Positions 1 through 11,504 of a DNA stretch of 64,000 bases are shown piece by piece. Source of the DNA: Shewanella amazonensis SB2B (GTDB lineage Bacteria > Pseudomonadota > Gammaproteobacteria > Enterobacterales > Shewanellaceae). Location: positions 936,001-1,000,000 of the forward strand of contig NC_008700.1 in assembly GCF_000015245.1 (NCBI RefSeq), in the 5' to 3' direction. The notes beneath the pieces were generated by a model, which saw only the letters and a program-made list of their open reading frames with translations, searched no databases and had not been told where the DNA came from. Made by a program: the position numbers and the translations under genes. Position 1 is the stretch's first letter. Each line of letters starts with the position of its first letter.

Positions 1-875
1 TCCAGCATGCCTTTTTGTTCATCGAGCTTTGCGTGGATACGATCTATCTCATTGTTAAGCAATTCAAGCTCATATTTAATGTCACTGTCGTGGTCTGAAA
101 GCTGTGAAAGATGGCCTGAAAGCACGGTATTGACGTGGTTTAACCCATCCCATGTTCCCTCAATTTCGGCAGAGTCCACACCGCTGTCACAGAACTCGAA
201 GTGTTCTACTACCCCTTCGGCAGCACCCACCACCAGCTCGGCTGCAAACAGCACCACGTCAGCAGGAATACATGCAAGGGAGGTGTTGCCACCGGCCCCG
301 GCAACGACAGCGGTTTGATTGCACGCTCTTGAGAGTCCCGACCAGATGACTTTCGCCGATTCCAGAGCAATTCGTGCGGCCTGAATCGCATCGACCGCAA
401 TTTGCAACGCCAGTGCATCTGAACGTTCCGGGCTATAGGGACAGTAGTCAGCGTTGGGATAATTGAGATCGTCCGGAAAAGCACCGACTACTGCAGGTTT
501 TGCCTGTGCATCCATCTGGGGCGAGGCTTGAAAGGCAGCCCGGTTATCCATGTACTTTTGAACCGACAGATTGCTGTTCAGGCTATCAACCACATTCACC
601 GCCTGCTGAATATCTTTGAGCGTCGATATCATGTCGTCGAGTGTTTGCTGTTGATAGATACGCTCCAGATCCTGATCAGACAGGGCGCGGATGGATGCAC
701 TGATTTGCTCTGCTTCAGTTTGTCTGCCCTGAGCCGCAAGGAGCTCGGAGATGGTTTGCCAACTCTGTCTCAGCTCATAAGCATTTTGTGCCATTGCATT
801 GGATAGAGGAGCCAACGCCAACAGCATAAACAACATTAAGGCACGCGTGAGAATTACAGCTCCGTGTTTCAACAT
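1..875 (-). CDS. Exported coiled-coil protein of unknown function, 3' end outside the window
   Basis: An open frame runs on the minus strand from an ATG at 875 to the left edge, giving 291 residues with no stop, so the C-terminus is missing. An AGGAGG ribosome site at 881-886 lies five bases before the ATG, which fixes the start. Residues 1-29 form a signal peptide (hydrophobic core, then Ala-Met-Ala before the cleavage point). The mature part is rich in Ala, Gln, Asp and Glu. The segments near residues 38-105 and 250-291 look helical to coiled-coil. Cysteines lie near residues 145, 185, 202 and 229 and could form disulfides outside the cytoplasm. I recognise no family. The plus-strand frames over this region are its shadows. 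Confidence 0.8.
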   Translation of the reverse strand, partial: MLKHGAVILTRALMLFMLLALAPLSNAMAQNAYELRQSWQTISELLAAQGRQTEAEQISASIRALSDQDLERIYQQQTLDDMISTLKDIQQAVNVVDSLNSNLSVQKYMDNRAAFQASPQMDAQAKPAVVGAFPDDLNYPNADYCPYSPERSDALALQIAVDAIQAARIALESAKVIWSGLSRACNQTAVVAGAGGNTSLACIPADVVLFAAELVVGAAEGVVEHFEFCDSGVDSAEIEGTWDGLNHVNTVLSGHLSQLSDHDSDIKYELELLNNEIDRIHAKLDEQKGML

Positions 876-1399
876 AACAACCTCCTGTTTACTACAACCA
901 CTGCCCATGGCTTGTCCATTTACCTGAGAAAAGCCAGGGGCTCACTTAGATGGACGTTGGCCATTCATCTTTATTCAAAGGATTGGTCTCTCGCGACGCG
1001 GGTAGTTAACAGCGTTAAATGGCCGTGTTTAAGTGTAGTCCCGCAGCTCATTAGTCACATTTTTTGTGTGGTTAATTGAGGTTTTCCTTGGTGTCCCTGA
1101 GTCTTGACAACATGGTTAGATTTGCCCCGCATCCATACCGGCTTTTTGATGGAGTGAACCAGCATTTATTATTTGAATTTGTTGACTATTCATCTTTGGT
1201 GACACACATCAGTCAGACCTTGACCGGCATTCGCCCAGCACAAAGCCCCTCCTGCGACGGCGGGAATTAGATGGTAGAAGGGCGAAAAAGAGAGGGTATC
1301 TAACAACTGGCGACGGGCAGTGGTCATGGCAAGCCTCAACTGGTTCAAAGGAGATACGTCGAAGCCTGGTCGAGGGTAGGCAGAACCTTAAAAAGATAT
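876..1399. other. Gene-poor stretch with no recognisable gene
   Basis: About 520 bases separate the exported protein from the amidohydrolase remnant. The short frames on both strands have no convincing ribosome site and no family resemblance. The part next to 876 must hold the promoter of the minus-strand gene, but no clear -10/-35 pair stands out. With the two remnants that follow, the stretch looks like a decayed insertion or deletion scar. Confidence 0.5.
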
Positions 1400-1861
1400 G
1401 GCTGTCCTGTTTTTCGTGTTCAGCCATTTCAGGAAGGCGACCCTTCACAGCTGACGCTGCCTCCCGATAAGAGCGTCAAGTGGAGCGAGACGGTGAAGGG
1501 TTTTGAACAGACGATGGCGCTTGTGAAGAAGTATGATCTCAACATTGCCTACGGTACGGATTTCCTGTTCGATCCGGCTTCGAACGGCGCTCAGGCGTCG
1601 CAGTTGGTGCGTTTTGGCAAATGGTTGAGCAATGCCAAGATGCTGTAGATGATAACCTCTGAGAGCGCCCGGATGTTGGAAATGAGTGGTGAGCGTCACC
1701 CGTATCGCAAAGGTCCACTCGGCGTGATCCGAGAGGGCGCTTATGCTGACATTCTGTTGGTTGAGGGGAACCCCCTTGATGACGTTTCGATACTTGGCGA
1801 TAACGGTAAGAATTTCCCCCTCATTATGAAGGACGGAGTAATCTACAAGAACACGGTGTGA
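1400..1861 (+). pseudogene. Remnant of an imidazolonepropionase-like amidohydrolase
   Basis: The frame from about 1400 to the stop at 1861 encodes the C-terminal third of a metal-dependent amidohydrolase. It shows the strand ending Ala-Tyr-Gly-Thr-Asp, where Asp is the usual metal ligand. A later segment, GVIREGAYADILLVEGNPL, is the typical C-terminal composite-domain signature. Two lesions are visible. An in-frame TAG at 1646-1648 interrupts a segment that should read through (…SNAKML stop MITSESARM…), and the N-terminal two thirds with the metal-binding His residues are absent. The left boundary is approximate because similarity fades into unrelated sequence near 1390-1410. Intact homologues are usually exported hydrolases of about 400-480 residues. 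Confidence 0.75.
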
Positions 1862-1920
1862 GGTGATGACTAAATCATCTGACAATAATCATTAGTTGGA
1901 TTCGATAACGTTTATAAAGA

Positions 1921-2035
1921 TGTTCGGCCCTAAAATAGGTTGCCACTTTTTTTAAGATAAAAACGCCTGATGAATTTCATCCGGCGTTTTGTATTTCAGG
2001 GCCATGTTTGGCCACTGTTCGTTGAAGCACTTTCC
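1921..2035. mobile_element. IS3-family insertion sequence remnant (one end only)
   Basis: The segment joins a candidate terminal sequence starting TGTTCGGCCC at 1921 to the last codons of an IS3-type orfB transposase on the minus strand. The TG start and the 30-base spacing from the transposase stop suit the outer end of an IS3-group element. No second end and no rest of the transposase can be found, so only a fragment remains between the broken amidohydrolase and metH. The boundary at 2035 is approximate. Confidence 0.6.
1952..2035 (-). pseudogene. C-terminal fragment of an IS3-family transposase (orfB)
   Basis: On the minus strand the codons before the TAA at 1952-1954 encode FNEQWPNMALKYKTPDEIHQ followed by AFLS. 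This matches the well-known end of the IS3-family DDE transposase OrfB, with its motif Tyr/Phe-Asn-x-x-Arg-Pro-His-x-Ala-Leu. The usual Arg-Pro-His is Trp-Pro-Asn here, which suggests decay. The frame continues upstream to 2242 but the translated sequence is no longer transposase-like and runs into the end of metH, so the catalytic core is gone. Confidence 0.7.
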
Positions 2036-2189
2036 TGAGTCATCCACCATCGTTCTCGCTTGCCCAGACAAAAGAGTCAGGACATACAGAATACGGTGTC
2101 TTAAATTAGCACCAAGCTCTGGCCATTCCCAATCGTGACCGTCGGCCTCAGACCGACCTGACACCGGGTGGGCGTATGGCTTCCCCTGA

Positions 2190-5930
<3,741 letters not shown>

Positions 5931-6033
5931 AAAAACACCTGCAAAGTACAAAAAGTGACTGTCCTGTGTAGCCTAAGCCGGGTTGATGCCGCTGGAAAGG
6001 TAAAACCGGAACGGCGCCCGCTTAATTTGATTT

Positions 6034-6057
6034 GGACATTTATACGTATAGACGTCC
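6034..6057. promoter_or_regulatory. Candidate MetJ operator upstream of metH (three tandem met boxes)
   Basis: Three adjacent 8-mers, GGACATTT, ATACGTAT and AGACGTCC, resemble the MetJ consensus AGACGTCT repeated in tandem. They lie about 100 bases upstream of the metH start, in the region shared with the divergent cobC-like gene. MetJ with S-adenosylmethionine represses methionine genes in gammaproteobacteria. The assignment is by sequence resemblance only. Confidence 0.55.
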
Positions 6058-6211
6058 ATAATACGCGAAACTTGGCTTTCGGGGCAAGCGAGCGGTTCAG
6101 TGACAAGTGAGTGGCTCAGGTACAAGCGAGGCGCTGATGCCAGTACTCGGTCGGGGTATGGCCAGAAAGAGGCCGCTACAGGACGCAGATGTAAACTCGG
6201 GGTGGAGCAAG

Positions 6212-6931
6212 ATGCACAGGCAAGATACGGATGCTGTGGTAGCTGCGGAAAAGGACAACGCCAAAGTTCACGGTGATGCACGTGACGACAACAGCCATGT
6301 GGAGATGCCGTCCCGGGACATTATTTTCTGGCGCCATGGTCAGTGTGAAGATGGCGCCGTGCTGCGGGGCCGAAGCGATGCCCTGCCCAGTGAAAGTGCC
6401 CTCAGCGCCATTGCCAATAAGGCCCGTGACATGGCGGTACCTGCCAGAATCATCTCATCGCCCTTGCAGCGCTGCGCGCGGCTTGCACAAGCCTTGCGGA
6501 CAGAAATACAGGCCGCCCATCCCGAGGCTAATCCACCAGACATACTTATCGAGCCGCAACTGACCGAAATGGATTTTGGTGTCTGGGATGGTCAGCCCAT
6601 AGCACAGCTCTGGCAGACGGCTCCCATGGAAGCCTGGTGGCAAGACCCCTGGGCGATAACGCCCGAGGGCGGCGAACCCATGCTTGCCTTTGAGGCCAGG
6701 GTGGCCGATGCCCTGCAAGGGCTGCTGGCACAGGCGCCGCTTAATGATGCCAGTCCGCTGTGGGTGGTGACCCATGGCGGCGTTATCCGCTCCTTGATGG
6801 CCGCTATTTTGGGGGCAGAGCGGGCAGCGGGTTTTTATCGGGCGCTGGAGCTGGATTACGGCGCCCGGGTGCACACCCGCTGGTATTGGACCGACAGCGG
6901 CTGGCAGGGGCGTTTACTCTGGGGCGGCTGA
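6212..6931 (+). CDS. cobC: Histidine phosphatase family protein, probable alpha-ribazole phosphatase
   Basis: The protein has the phosphoglycerate-mutase-like signature Trp-Arg-His-Gly (FWRHGQCED) that supplies the phosphohistidine. It has a second conserved Arg in SSPLQRCARLA, the segment LTEMDFGVWDGQ, and the later THGG histidine. CobC-type enzymes remove phosphate from alpha-ribazole 5'-phosphate or the final cobalamin phosphate. The position between metH and a B12 riboswitch operon supports that role, but other histidine phosphatases look alike. Starts are uncertain: the ATG at 6212 has a GGTGGAG site four bases upstream, a GTG at 6107 would add 35 residues, and an ATG at 6305 just before the catalytic segment would give a more typical length of about 208 residues. 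Confidence 0.75.
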   Translation: MHRQDTDAVVAAEKDNAKVHGDARDDNSHVEMPSRDIIFWRHGQCEDGAVLRGRSDALPSESALSAIANKARDMAVPARIISSPLQRCARLAQALRTEIQAAHPEANPPDILIEPQLTEMDFGVWDGQPIAQLWQTAPMEAWWQDPWAITPEGGEPMLAFEARVADALQGLLAQAPLNDASPLWVVTHGGVIRSLMAAILGAERAAGFYRALELDYGARVHTRWYWTDSGWQGRLLWGG

Positions 6932-7024
6932 GGGTATTGCGCTTAACCAAGTCTTTTGGCCCTTTACCAGGTCGGTGAAAGGTTTGATAATCTGCGGGCC
7001 GGAGTTATTGCTCCGGTCATTCAC

Positions 7025-7153
7025 GCCAGGGGTGTCGGGGGCCAAGCCAACCCGACATGAAAAGGGAACCGGGGACATACCATAAGGTATCAGCCCGGAC
7101 TGTGCCCGCAACTGTGAGGGGGAATACCCCGAGTCAGGATACCTGCCCCTGTG
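7025..7153 (+). promoter_or_regulatory. Cobalamin riboswitch
   Basis: The hallmark B12 box reads GTCAGGATACCTGCC near 7133-7147. It is preceded by CCGGACTGTGCCCGCAACTG, the conserved core, and by the AAGGGAACCGGG segment. The P1 helix can form between CAGGGG (7027-7032) and CCCCTG (7146-7151), and TGTCGG pairs with CCGACA inside. A further hairpin, CCGGG (7173-7177) with CCCGG (7185-7189), touches the GGTGGAG ribosome site before the leader ORF, so translational control is likely. It should shut down the downstream btu-cob genes when cobalamin is plentiful. A separate CCGGAG/CTCCGG hairpin (6999-7016) lies just upstream. Confidence 0.95.
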
Positions 7154-7198
7154 CCTCTTTTATTTTCCCTGTCCGGGCGGGTTACCCGGTGGAGTGAT

Positions 7199-7267
7199 AT
7201 GAGCCACATTGCCATGCCCGTTCCCCAGTGGGAACCCGGGCACTTGTTGTATGGGGTCACACCATGA
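7199..7267 (+). CDS. Possible 22-codon leader peptide coupled to btuD
   Basis: An ATG at 7199 follows GGTGGAG at 7188-7194, the best ribosome site after the riboswitch. It opens a 22-residue frame rich in Pro, Gly, His and Trp. Its TGA overlaps the btuD ATG as ATGA. No family is recognisable. The arrangement suggests that the riboswitch controls entry at the leader and that btuD is translated by coupling. It could also be chance, since the frame is short. Confidence 0.4.
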   Translation: MSHIAMPVPQWEPGHLLYGVTP

Positions 7268-8079
7268 CCCCGGCCATCGAAGTCAGCAACCTCTGCTGGC
7301 GGGTAGCTGAGCGGCCGCTGCTGGACGGCGTGAGCTTTGCCCTGTCCGGAAACGGCATGTACGGGGTGATTGGCCCCAATGGTGCCGGAAAGTCATCCTT
7401 GCTGCGTTGTCTGTACCGGTTTATTCGCCCGGACAGCGGCACCATACTGCTCAATGGTCAGGATATTCATCTCTATTCCCGGCGCAGCTTTGCCCGCGCT
7501 GTTGCCGTGGTGCCTCAGGAATTGCCTGCGCTGTTTGATCTCTCAACCGAGGCCGTGGTTGCCATGGGGCTTATCCCCCACAAGGGCTGGCTTGCTGCCG
7601 ACAGCGCCGCCGATAAGGTGAATATTGCGGCCGCGCTGGCGGAAGTCGGGCTCGAAGGATACGGCCGCCAACCCTTTGGCAAGCTGTCCGGTGGTGAAAA
7701 ACAGCGGGCGCTCATTGCCCGGGCGCTGGTGCAAAAACCGCAGTTTCTTATCCTGGATGAACCCACGAGCCACCTGGATGTGCGTTTTCAAATCGAAGTG
7801 CTGGAACTTCTCAAGCGCCTGGATATCTGTGTGATTTGCACCATTCACGACCTGAACCTGGCCAGTGCCCTGTGCGATGAACTGCTGCTGATGTCCCGTG
7901 GCCGCCTTGAGGCTTCGGGCTCGCCTGCTGAGGTGCTTACCGAGACCATGCTTGCTTCGGTATTTGGGGTGTGCACTACAGTTAAGCCTCATCCCCAGCA
8001 TGGTCGCCCGCTCATCCATTACTACTATGGCTATAACGGCCGCACCGCCTCCCAAGAAAAAGAAGAGGTGAGCCTGTGA
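7264..8079 (+). CDS. btuD: Vitamin B12 ABC transporter, ATP-binding subunit
   Basis: This is a 271-residue ABC ATPase with Walker A GPNGAGKSS (37-45), the LSGGEKQR signature from residue 141, and Walker B LILDEPTSHLD from about 162, followed by the switch histidine in CTIHDLN. It belongs to the FecCD/BtuCD type that energises uptake of cobalamin or siderophores across the inner membrane. I start at the ATG at 7264; a GTG 36 bases upstream is less likely. The riboswitch, the following btuC (GTGA overlap) and the cob genes make cobalamin or cobinamide the probable substrate. No periplasmic binding protein (btuF) gene is present in this operon. Confidence 0.88.
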   Translation: MTPAIEVSNLCWRVAERPLLDGVSFALSGNGMYGVIGPNGAGKSSLLRCLYRFIRPDSGTILLNGQDIHLYSRRSFARAVAVVPQELPALFDLSTEAVVAMGLIPHKGWLAADSAADKVNIAAALAEVGLEGYGRQPFGKLSGGEKQRALIARALVQKPQFLILDEPTSHLDVRFQIEVLELLKRLDICVICTIHDLNLASALCDELLLMSRGRLEASGSPAEVLTETMLASVFGVCTTVKPHPQHGRPLIHYYYGYNGRTASQEKEEVSL

Positions 8080-9119
8080 CCGCCCTAAAAGCCATGTTAA
8101 CCCCCCTTGGTCGCCGGGAGCTGATGGTGCTGGCGCTTATTCTGGCCTGTCTGTTATCGCCTGTGCTGGCCAGTATTTTTGGTGCCGTGGATATCAGCTT
8201 TCGTGAGGCCATGTCGGTCTACCTGCATAGTCTCATTGGCGAGCGTCCCACCGATGTGGCCTACCTCGACAGCCGTATCCTGCTGGAGCTGAGGTTGCCG
8301 CGCATACTCCTGGCCTTTGTGTGCGGCGCCGGATTGGCGCTGTCTGGCTGGGCGCTGCAACTGGTGACCCGAAATCCGCTGGCAGACCCTTATCTTTTTG
8401 GGATCAGTGCCGGTGCCAGCCTGGGGGCAATTGTGGTACTCAGCCTTGGAATTACCCATGGGGTACTGCTCGCCATCGGTCTGCCGCTGGGGGCCTTTAT
8501 CGGTGCTAGTGCCTCGGTATTGGTGGTGCTTACCCTCAGTGGCTTTGGGCTGCAAAGCCAGGTTGAGCGAATGCTGCTTTCCGGGGTCGCCACCTCCTTT
8601 TTATTCGGCGCCCTTGGCAGTTTGCTTCTATATTTTTCAAGCCCCCAGGTAACTGCGTCGGTGATATTCTGGAGTCTGGGCAGCTTTGCCCGTGCAGCAT
8701 GGGATCTGCTCTGGTTACCCTGGTTGGTGTTTGGCGGATTTGTGGCCTTTTTGCTGCTGGTCAGGCGCCAGCTTTTTGCACTCAGCGCCGGTGATGAAAC
8801 CGCCCACGCCCTGGGCGTTTCAGTGGCTAAGCTTCGCATTATCAGTTTGCTGATGTGCTCATTGATGACCGCCGTGCTGGTAGCCAGCTGTGGCGGCATT
8901 GGTTTTGTGGGACTGATGATCCCCCACATCGCCAGATTGCTGTTTCCGGGCAGCCAGTCGCTGCTGATTGTGGCCATGCTGGGTGGGCTTTTTATGGTGT
9001 GGGTTGATGTGATGACCCGCAGTTTACTGCCGCCGCAGGAGTTGCCTGTGGGGGTGATTACTGCCGTGGTTGGCAGTGTGTTTTTCCTGATGCTGCTCTT
9101 TGGCCGCAGGAGTGAATAA
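8076..9119 (+). CDS. btuC: Vitamin B12 ABC transporter, permease subunit
   Basis: This 347-residue polytopic membrane protein of the FecCD family has about ten hydrophobic segments. It has the family segments LRLPRILLAFVCGAGLALSG and NPLADPYLFGISAGASLGA near the N-terminal third, and GGIGFVGLMIPHIARL near residue 275. Two copies would form the translocation channel and bind BtuD. It starts at GTG, overlapping the btuD stop by four bases, which implies coupled translation. The specificity for B12 comes from context (riboswitch and cob genes), since iron-siderophore permeases share the fold. Confidence 0.88.
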   Translation: MTALKAMLTPLGRRELMVLALILACLLSPVLASIFGAVDISFREAMSVYLHSLIGERPTDVAYLDSRILLELRLPRILLAFVCGAGLALSGWALQLVTRNPLADPYLFGISAGASLGAIVVLSLGITHGVLLAIGLPLGAFIGASASVLVVLTLSGFGLQSQVERMLLSGVATSFLFGALGSLLLYFSSPQVTASVIFWSLGSFARAAWDLLWLPWLVFGGFVAFLLLVRRQLFALSAGDETAHALGVSVAKLRIISLLMCSLMTAVLVASCGGIGFVGLMIPHIARLLFPGSQSLLIVAMLGGLFMVWVDVMTRSLLPPQELPVGVITAVVGSVFFLMLLFGRRSE

Positions 9120-9128
9120 GGATATTGG

Positions 9129-10163
9129 ATGTTTGATATAGCTCCCGTCAGCCGCGAACGGGATGAGCAAATCCAGGCGTGCATCGACGATAAAACCAAG
9201 CCAAGAGGTGCACTTGGGGCGCTGGAGCCTCTGGCGGCGCACCTGGCAAGGCTTTTGGGTGAGGCGCCGGAAATTGGCCGGCCTGCCATGTTGGTATTTG
9301 CCGCCGACCACGGTATTGCCAGTGCCGGTGTATCCATTGCACCGCCGGAGGTAACCGGCCAGATGGTGGCCAACTTTGCCGCCGGGGGCGCCGCCATCAA
9401 TGTGTTTTGCCGCCAGCTCGGTTGGCAGCTTGAAATCATCGACGCCGGTATGCTCAGCGCACCGCCAAGGGAAATGGGCGTGACAGATTGTCGCCTCGGC
9501 GCAGGCACGGGCCCCATTCACAAGCGCGCCGCCATGACCCTTGGACAGGTTGAGCATGGCTTGGCCTTTGGCCGTGAAAGGGTGCGCTCGCACCACGCCG
9601 AAGGCACCAATCTCATCGGACTGGGGGAAATGGGAATAGGCAATACCTCGAGCGCCGCAGCAGTGATGGCAGCCTTGATGGGGCTTGAAGCCAAAGACTG
9701 TGTTGGCCGCGGTACCGGCGTGGACGCGGCCACACTTAAGCGCAAGCAGATGCTGGTGGAGCAGGCGCTCTTGTTGCACCTGGATATGCTCACCAGCCCG
9801 GAGTCTGTCCTTGCCTGTGTGGGCGGCTTTGAAATAGTCGAGATGACCGGCGCCATCCTCGGAGCGGCTGAGCTGGGGATCCCCGTGTTGGTGGACGGCT
9901 TTATTGCCACCACGGCCGCACTCGCAGCGGTGAAGATGTTCCCCCAAAGCCGTGAATATCTTATCTTTGCTCATCGCTCGGCAGAGCGTGCCCATGGGCT
10001 GATGCTGGCGCATATGGAGGCTGAGCCGTTACTGAGCCTGGATATGCGTCTCGGTGAAGGTACAGGGGCGGCATTGGCCTTGCCACTGGTGCAGGCAGCG
10101 GCCAATTTTTATCGTGAGATGGCGAGCTTCAGCGACGCCGGAATTACAGATGTAACGCCTTAG
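9129..10163 (+). CDS. cobT: Nicotinate-nucleotide--dimethylbenzimidazole phosphoribosyltransferase
   Basis: CobT makes alpha-ribazole phosphate from nicotinate mononucleotide and dimethylbenzimidazole, the first step of lower-ligand assembly. The 344-residue protein has the family's usual length. It shows the N-terminal PRGALGALEPLA segment, the glycine-rich EMGIGNTSSAAAVMAALMG motif, and GEGTGAALALP, with the catalytic Glu at about residue 310. It starts nine bases after btuC and is followed by cobS, as expected for a nucleotide-loop module. Confidence 0.95.
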   Translation: MFDIAPVSRERDEQIQACIDDKTKPRGALGALEPLAAHLARLLGEAPEIGRPAMLVFAADHGIASAGVSIAPPEVTGQMVANFAAGGAAINVFCRQLGWQLEIIDAGMLSAPPREMGVTDCRLGAGTGPIHKRAAMTLGQVEHGLAFGRERVRSHHAEGTNLIGLGEMGIGNTSSAAAVMAALMGLEAKDCVGRGTGVDAATLKRKQMLVEQALLLHLDMLTSPESVLACVGGFEIVEMTGAILGAAELGIPVLVDGFIATTAALAAVKMFPQSREYLIFAHRSAERAHGLMLAHMEAEPLLSLDMRLGEGTGAALALPLVQAAANFYREMASFSDAGITDVTP

Positions 10164-10176
10164 GGCGGGAGCAGTT

Positions 10177-10959
10177 ATGTCGACCTTTAAGCGTGAACTT
10201 GAGTTGTTTTTGTTGGCGCTCACCTTTTTTACCCGCATTCCTGTGCCGGTAAAACTCGATTACAGCGGCGAAGGGTTAAACCGTGCCAGTCGTTACTTTG
10301 GCCTGGTGGGCACTCTGGTGGGGTTGATTGCTGCCCTGGTGTTTTACCTGACCCAGTTTATCTTTCCTGCCTCGGTGGCCGTGGTGCTGGCCATGATTGC
10401 CACCGTCTTGCTCACCGGCGGTTTCCATGAAGATGGCCTTGCCGATACCGCAGACGGATTTGGCGGTGCCTTCGAGCGGGAACGTAAGCTCGAAATCATG
10501 AAAGACAGCCGGGTCGGTTCCTATGGTTCACTGGCGCTGATGTTGGCGTTGCTGCTGAAGTTTCAGCTGTTAAGCGAACTGGCACTCTATTCAGTTTCAA
10601 GTGTTGCCGGTGGCCTGGTGTTGGGGCATACCTTAAGCCGTGCCTTCGCCGCCAGTATCATTTTCAACCATACCTATGTGCGAGAAGATGCAGAGAGCAA
10701 AGCCAAGCCGCTGGCTCAGTCGATGCACTGGGATGAAGTGCTGTTTTTAGTGCTCAGCGCCGGGGTGATTTGCCTGCTGCTCACCGGTGTGGGCGCAACC
10801 CTGGTGATACTCGTTACCCTCTTTGTGGCCCGCAGCCTGCTTGCCCGTTGGCAGTCACGCCATATCGGCGGCTATACGGGCGACACGCTTGGTGCCTGTC
10901 AGCAGATTCTCGAACTGGTGGTCTATCTGGTGCTCTTACTGCTCTGGAGCCAGTCATGA
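10177..10959 (+). CDS. cobS: Adenosylcobinamide-GDP ribazoletransferase (cobalamin synthase)
   Basis: CobS joins adenosylcobinamide-GDP to alpha-ribazole (phosphate) at the inner membrane. The 260-residue protein has several membrane segments and the diagnostic acidic motif GGFHEDGLADTADGFGG, with Asp residues around 86-93, followed by EIMKDSRVGSYG. Its TGA overlaps the cobU ATG as ATGA. The late pathway enzymes CobT, CobS and CobU are encoded together here. Confidence 0.95.
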   Translation: MSTFKRELELFLLALTFFTRIPVPVKLDYSGEGLNRASRYFGLVGTLVGLIAALVFYLTQFIFPASVAVVLAMIATVLLTGGFHEDGLADTADGFGGAFERERKLEIMKDSRVGSYGSLALMLALLLKFQLLSELALYSVSSVAGGLVLGHTLSRAFAASIIFNHTYVREDAESKAKPLAQSMHWDEVLFLVLSAGVICLLLTGVGATLVILVTLFVARSLLARWQSRHIGGYTGDTLGACQQILELVVYLVLLLLWSQS

Positions 10960-11501
10960 TCCATCTGGTTCTCGGTGGTGCCCGCAGTGGCAAGAGTCGT
11001 TTTGCCGAGACCCAGATTGCCCGGGCTTCACTTCAGGGCATTTATCTTGCCACGGCCACGGCGGGGGATGATGAGATGTCGGCCCGTATCGCCCGTCATC
11101 AAAGAGACAGGGCAGAGGCATCATGCCAGTGGCAACTTATCGAAGCCCCGCTGGACTTGGCTTCGCAGCTCAATGCCCTGTCCGGGGAGACGCGCCCGGT
11201 ATTGATAGACTGCCTGACTTTATGGCTGACCAATCACCTGATGGCAGATCCTCAGAAGATGGCCGAGGCCCGCCATGAGCTGCTGACAGCCGTTGCGGAT
11301 TTTCGTGGCCAGCTGTGGCTGGTCAGTAACGAAGTGGGCTCAGGCATAGTGCCCCTGGGTGAACTCAGTCGCCAGTTTGTGGACGAATCGGGTTGGCTCA
11401 ATCAGGCCATTGCCGCTATCGCAGACAGGGTGACTCTGGTGGTGGCCGGGCTGCCACTGGCGCTGAAAGGCATAGCCGTCAACGCTGAAGTGGGAGCATA
11501 A
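10956..11501 (+). CDS. cobU: Adenosylcobinamide kinase/guanylyltransferase
   Basis: CobU phosphorylates adenosylcobinamide and adds GMP to give the GDP form used by CobS. The start at 10956 overlaps the cobS stop and gives 181 residues, the normal length. The P-loop GGARSGKSR lies at residues 7-15. Further family segments are YLATATAGDDEMSARIARHQ and the later DCLTLWLTNHL and NEVGSGIVP. A frame open further upstream lies inside cobS and is not the real start. Confidence 0.95.
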   Translation: MIHLVLGGARSGKSRFAETQIARASLQGIYLATATAGDDEMSARIARHQRDRAEASCQWQLIEAPLDLASQLNALSGETRPVLIDCLTLWLTNHLMADPQKMAEARHELLTAVADFRGQLWLVSNEVGSGIVPLGELSRQFVDESGWLNQAIAAIADRVTLVVAGLPLALKGIAVNAEVGA

Positions 11502-11504
11502 CCT

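Noticed and set aside
1298..1310. TATCTAACAACTGG as a possible integron attC half
   Set aside because: No matching GTTRRRY partner or cassette structure occurs within a suitable distance.
8390..9517. A 375-codon minus-strand frame opposite btuC and cobT
   Set aside because: It spans the boundary of two clear genes and encodes a low-complexity Ser/Pro-rich sequence.
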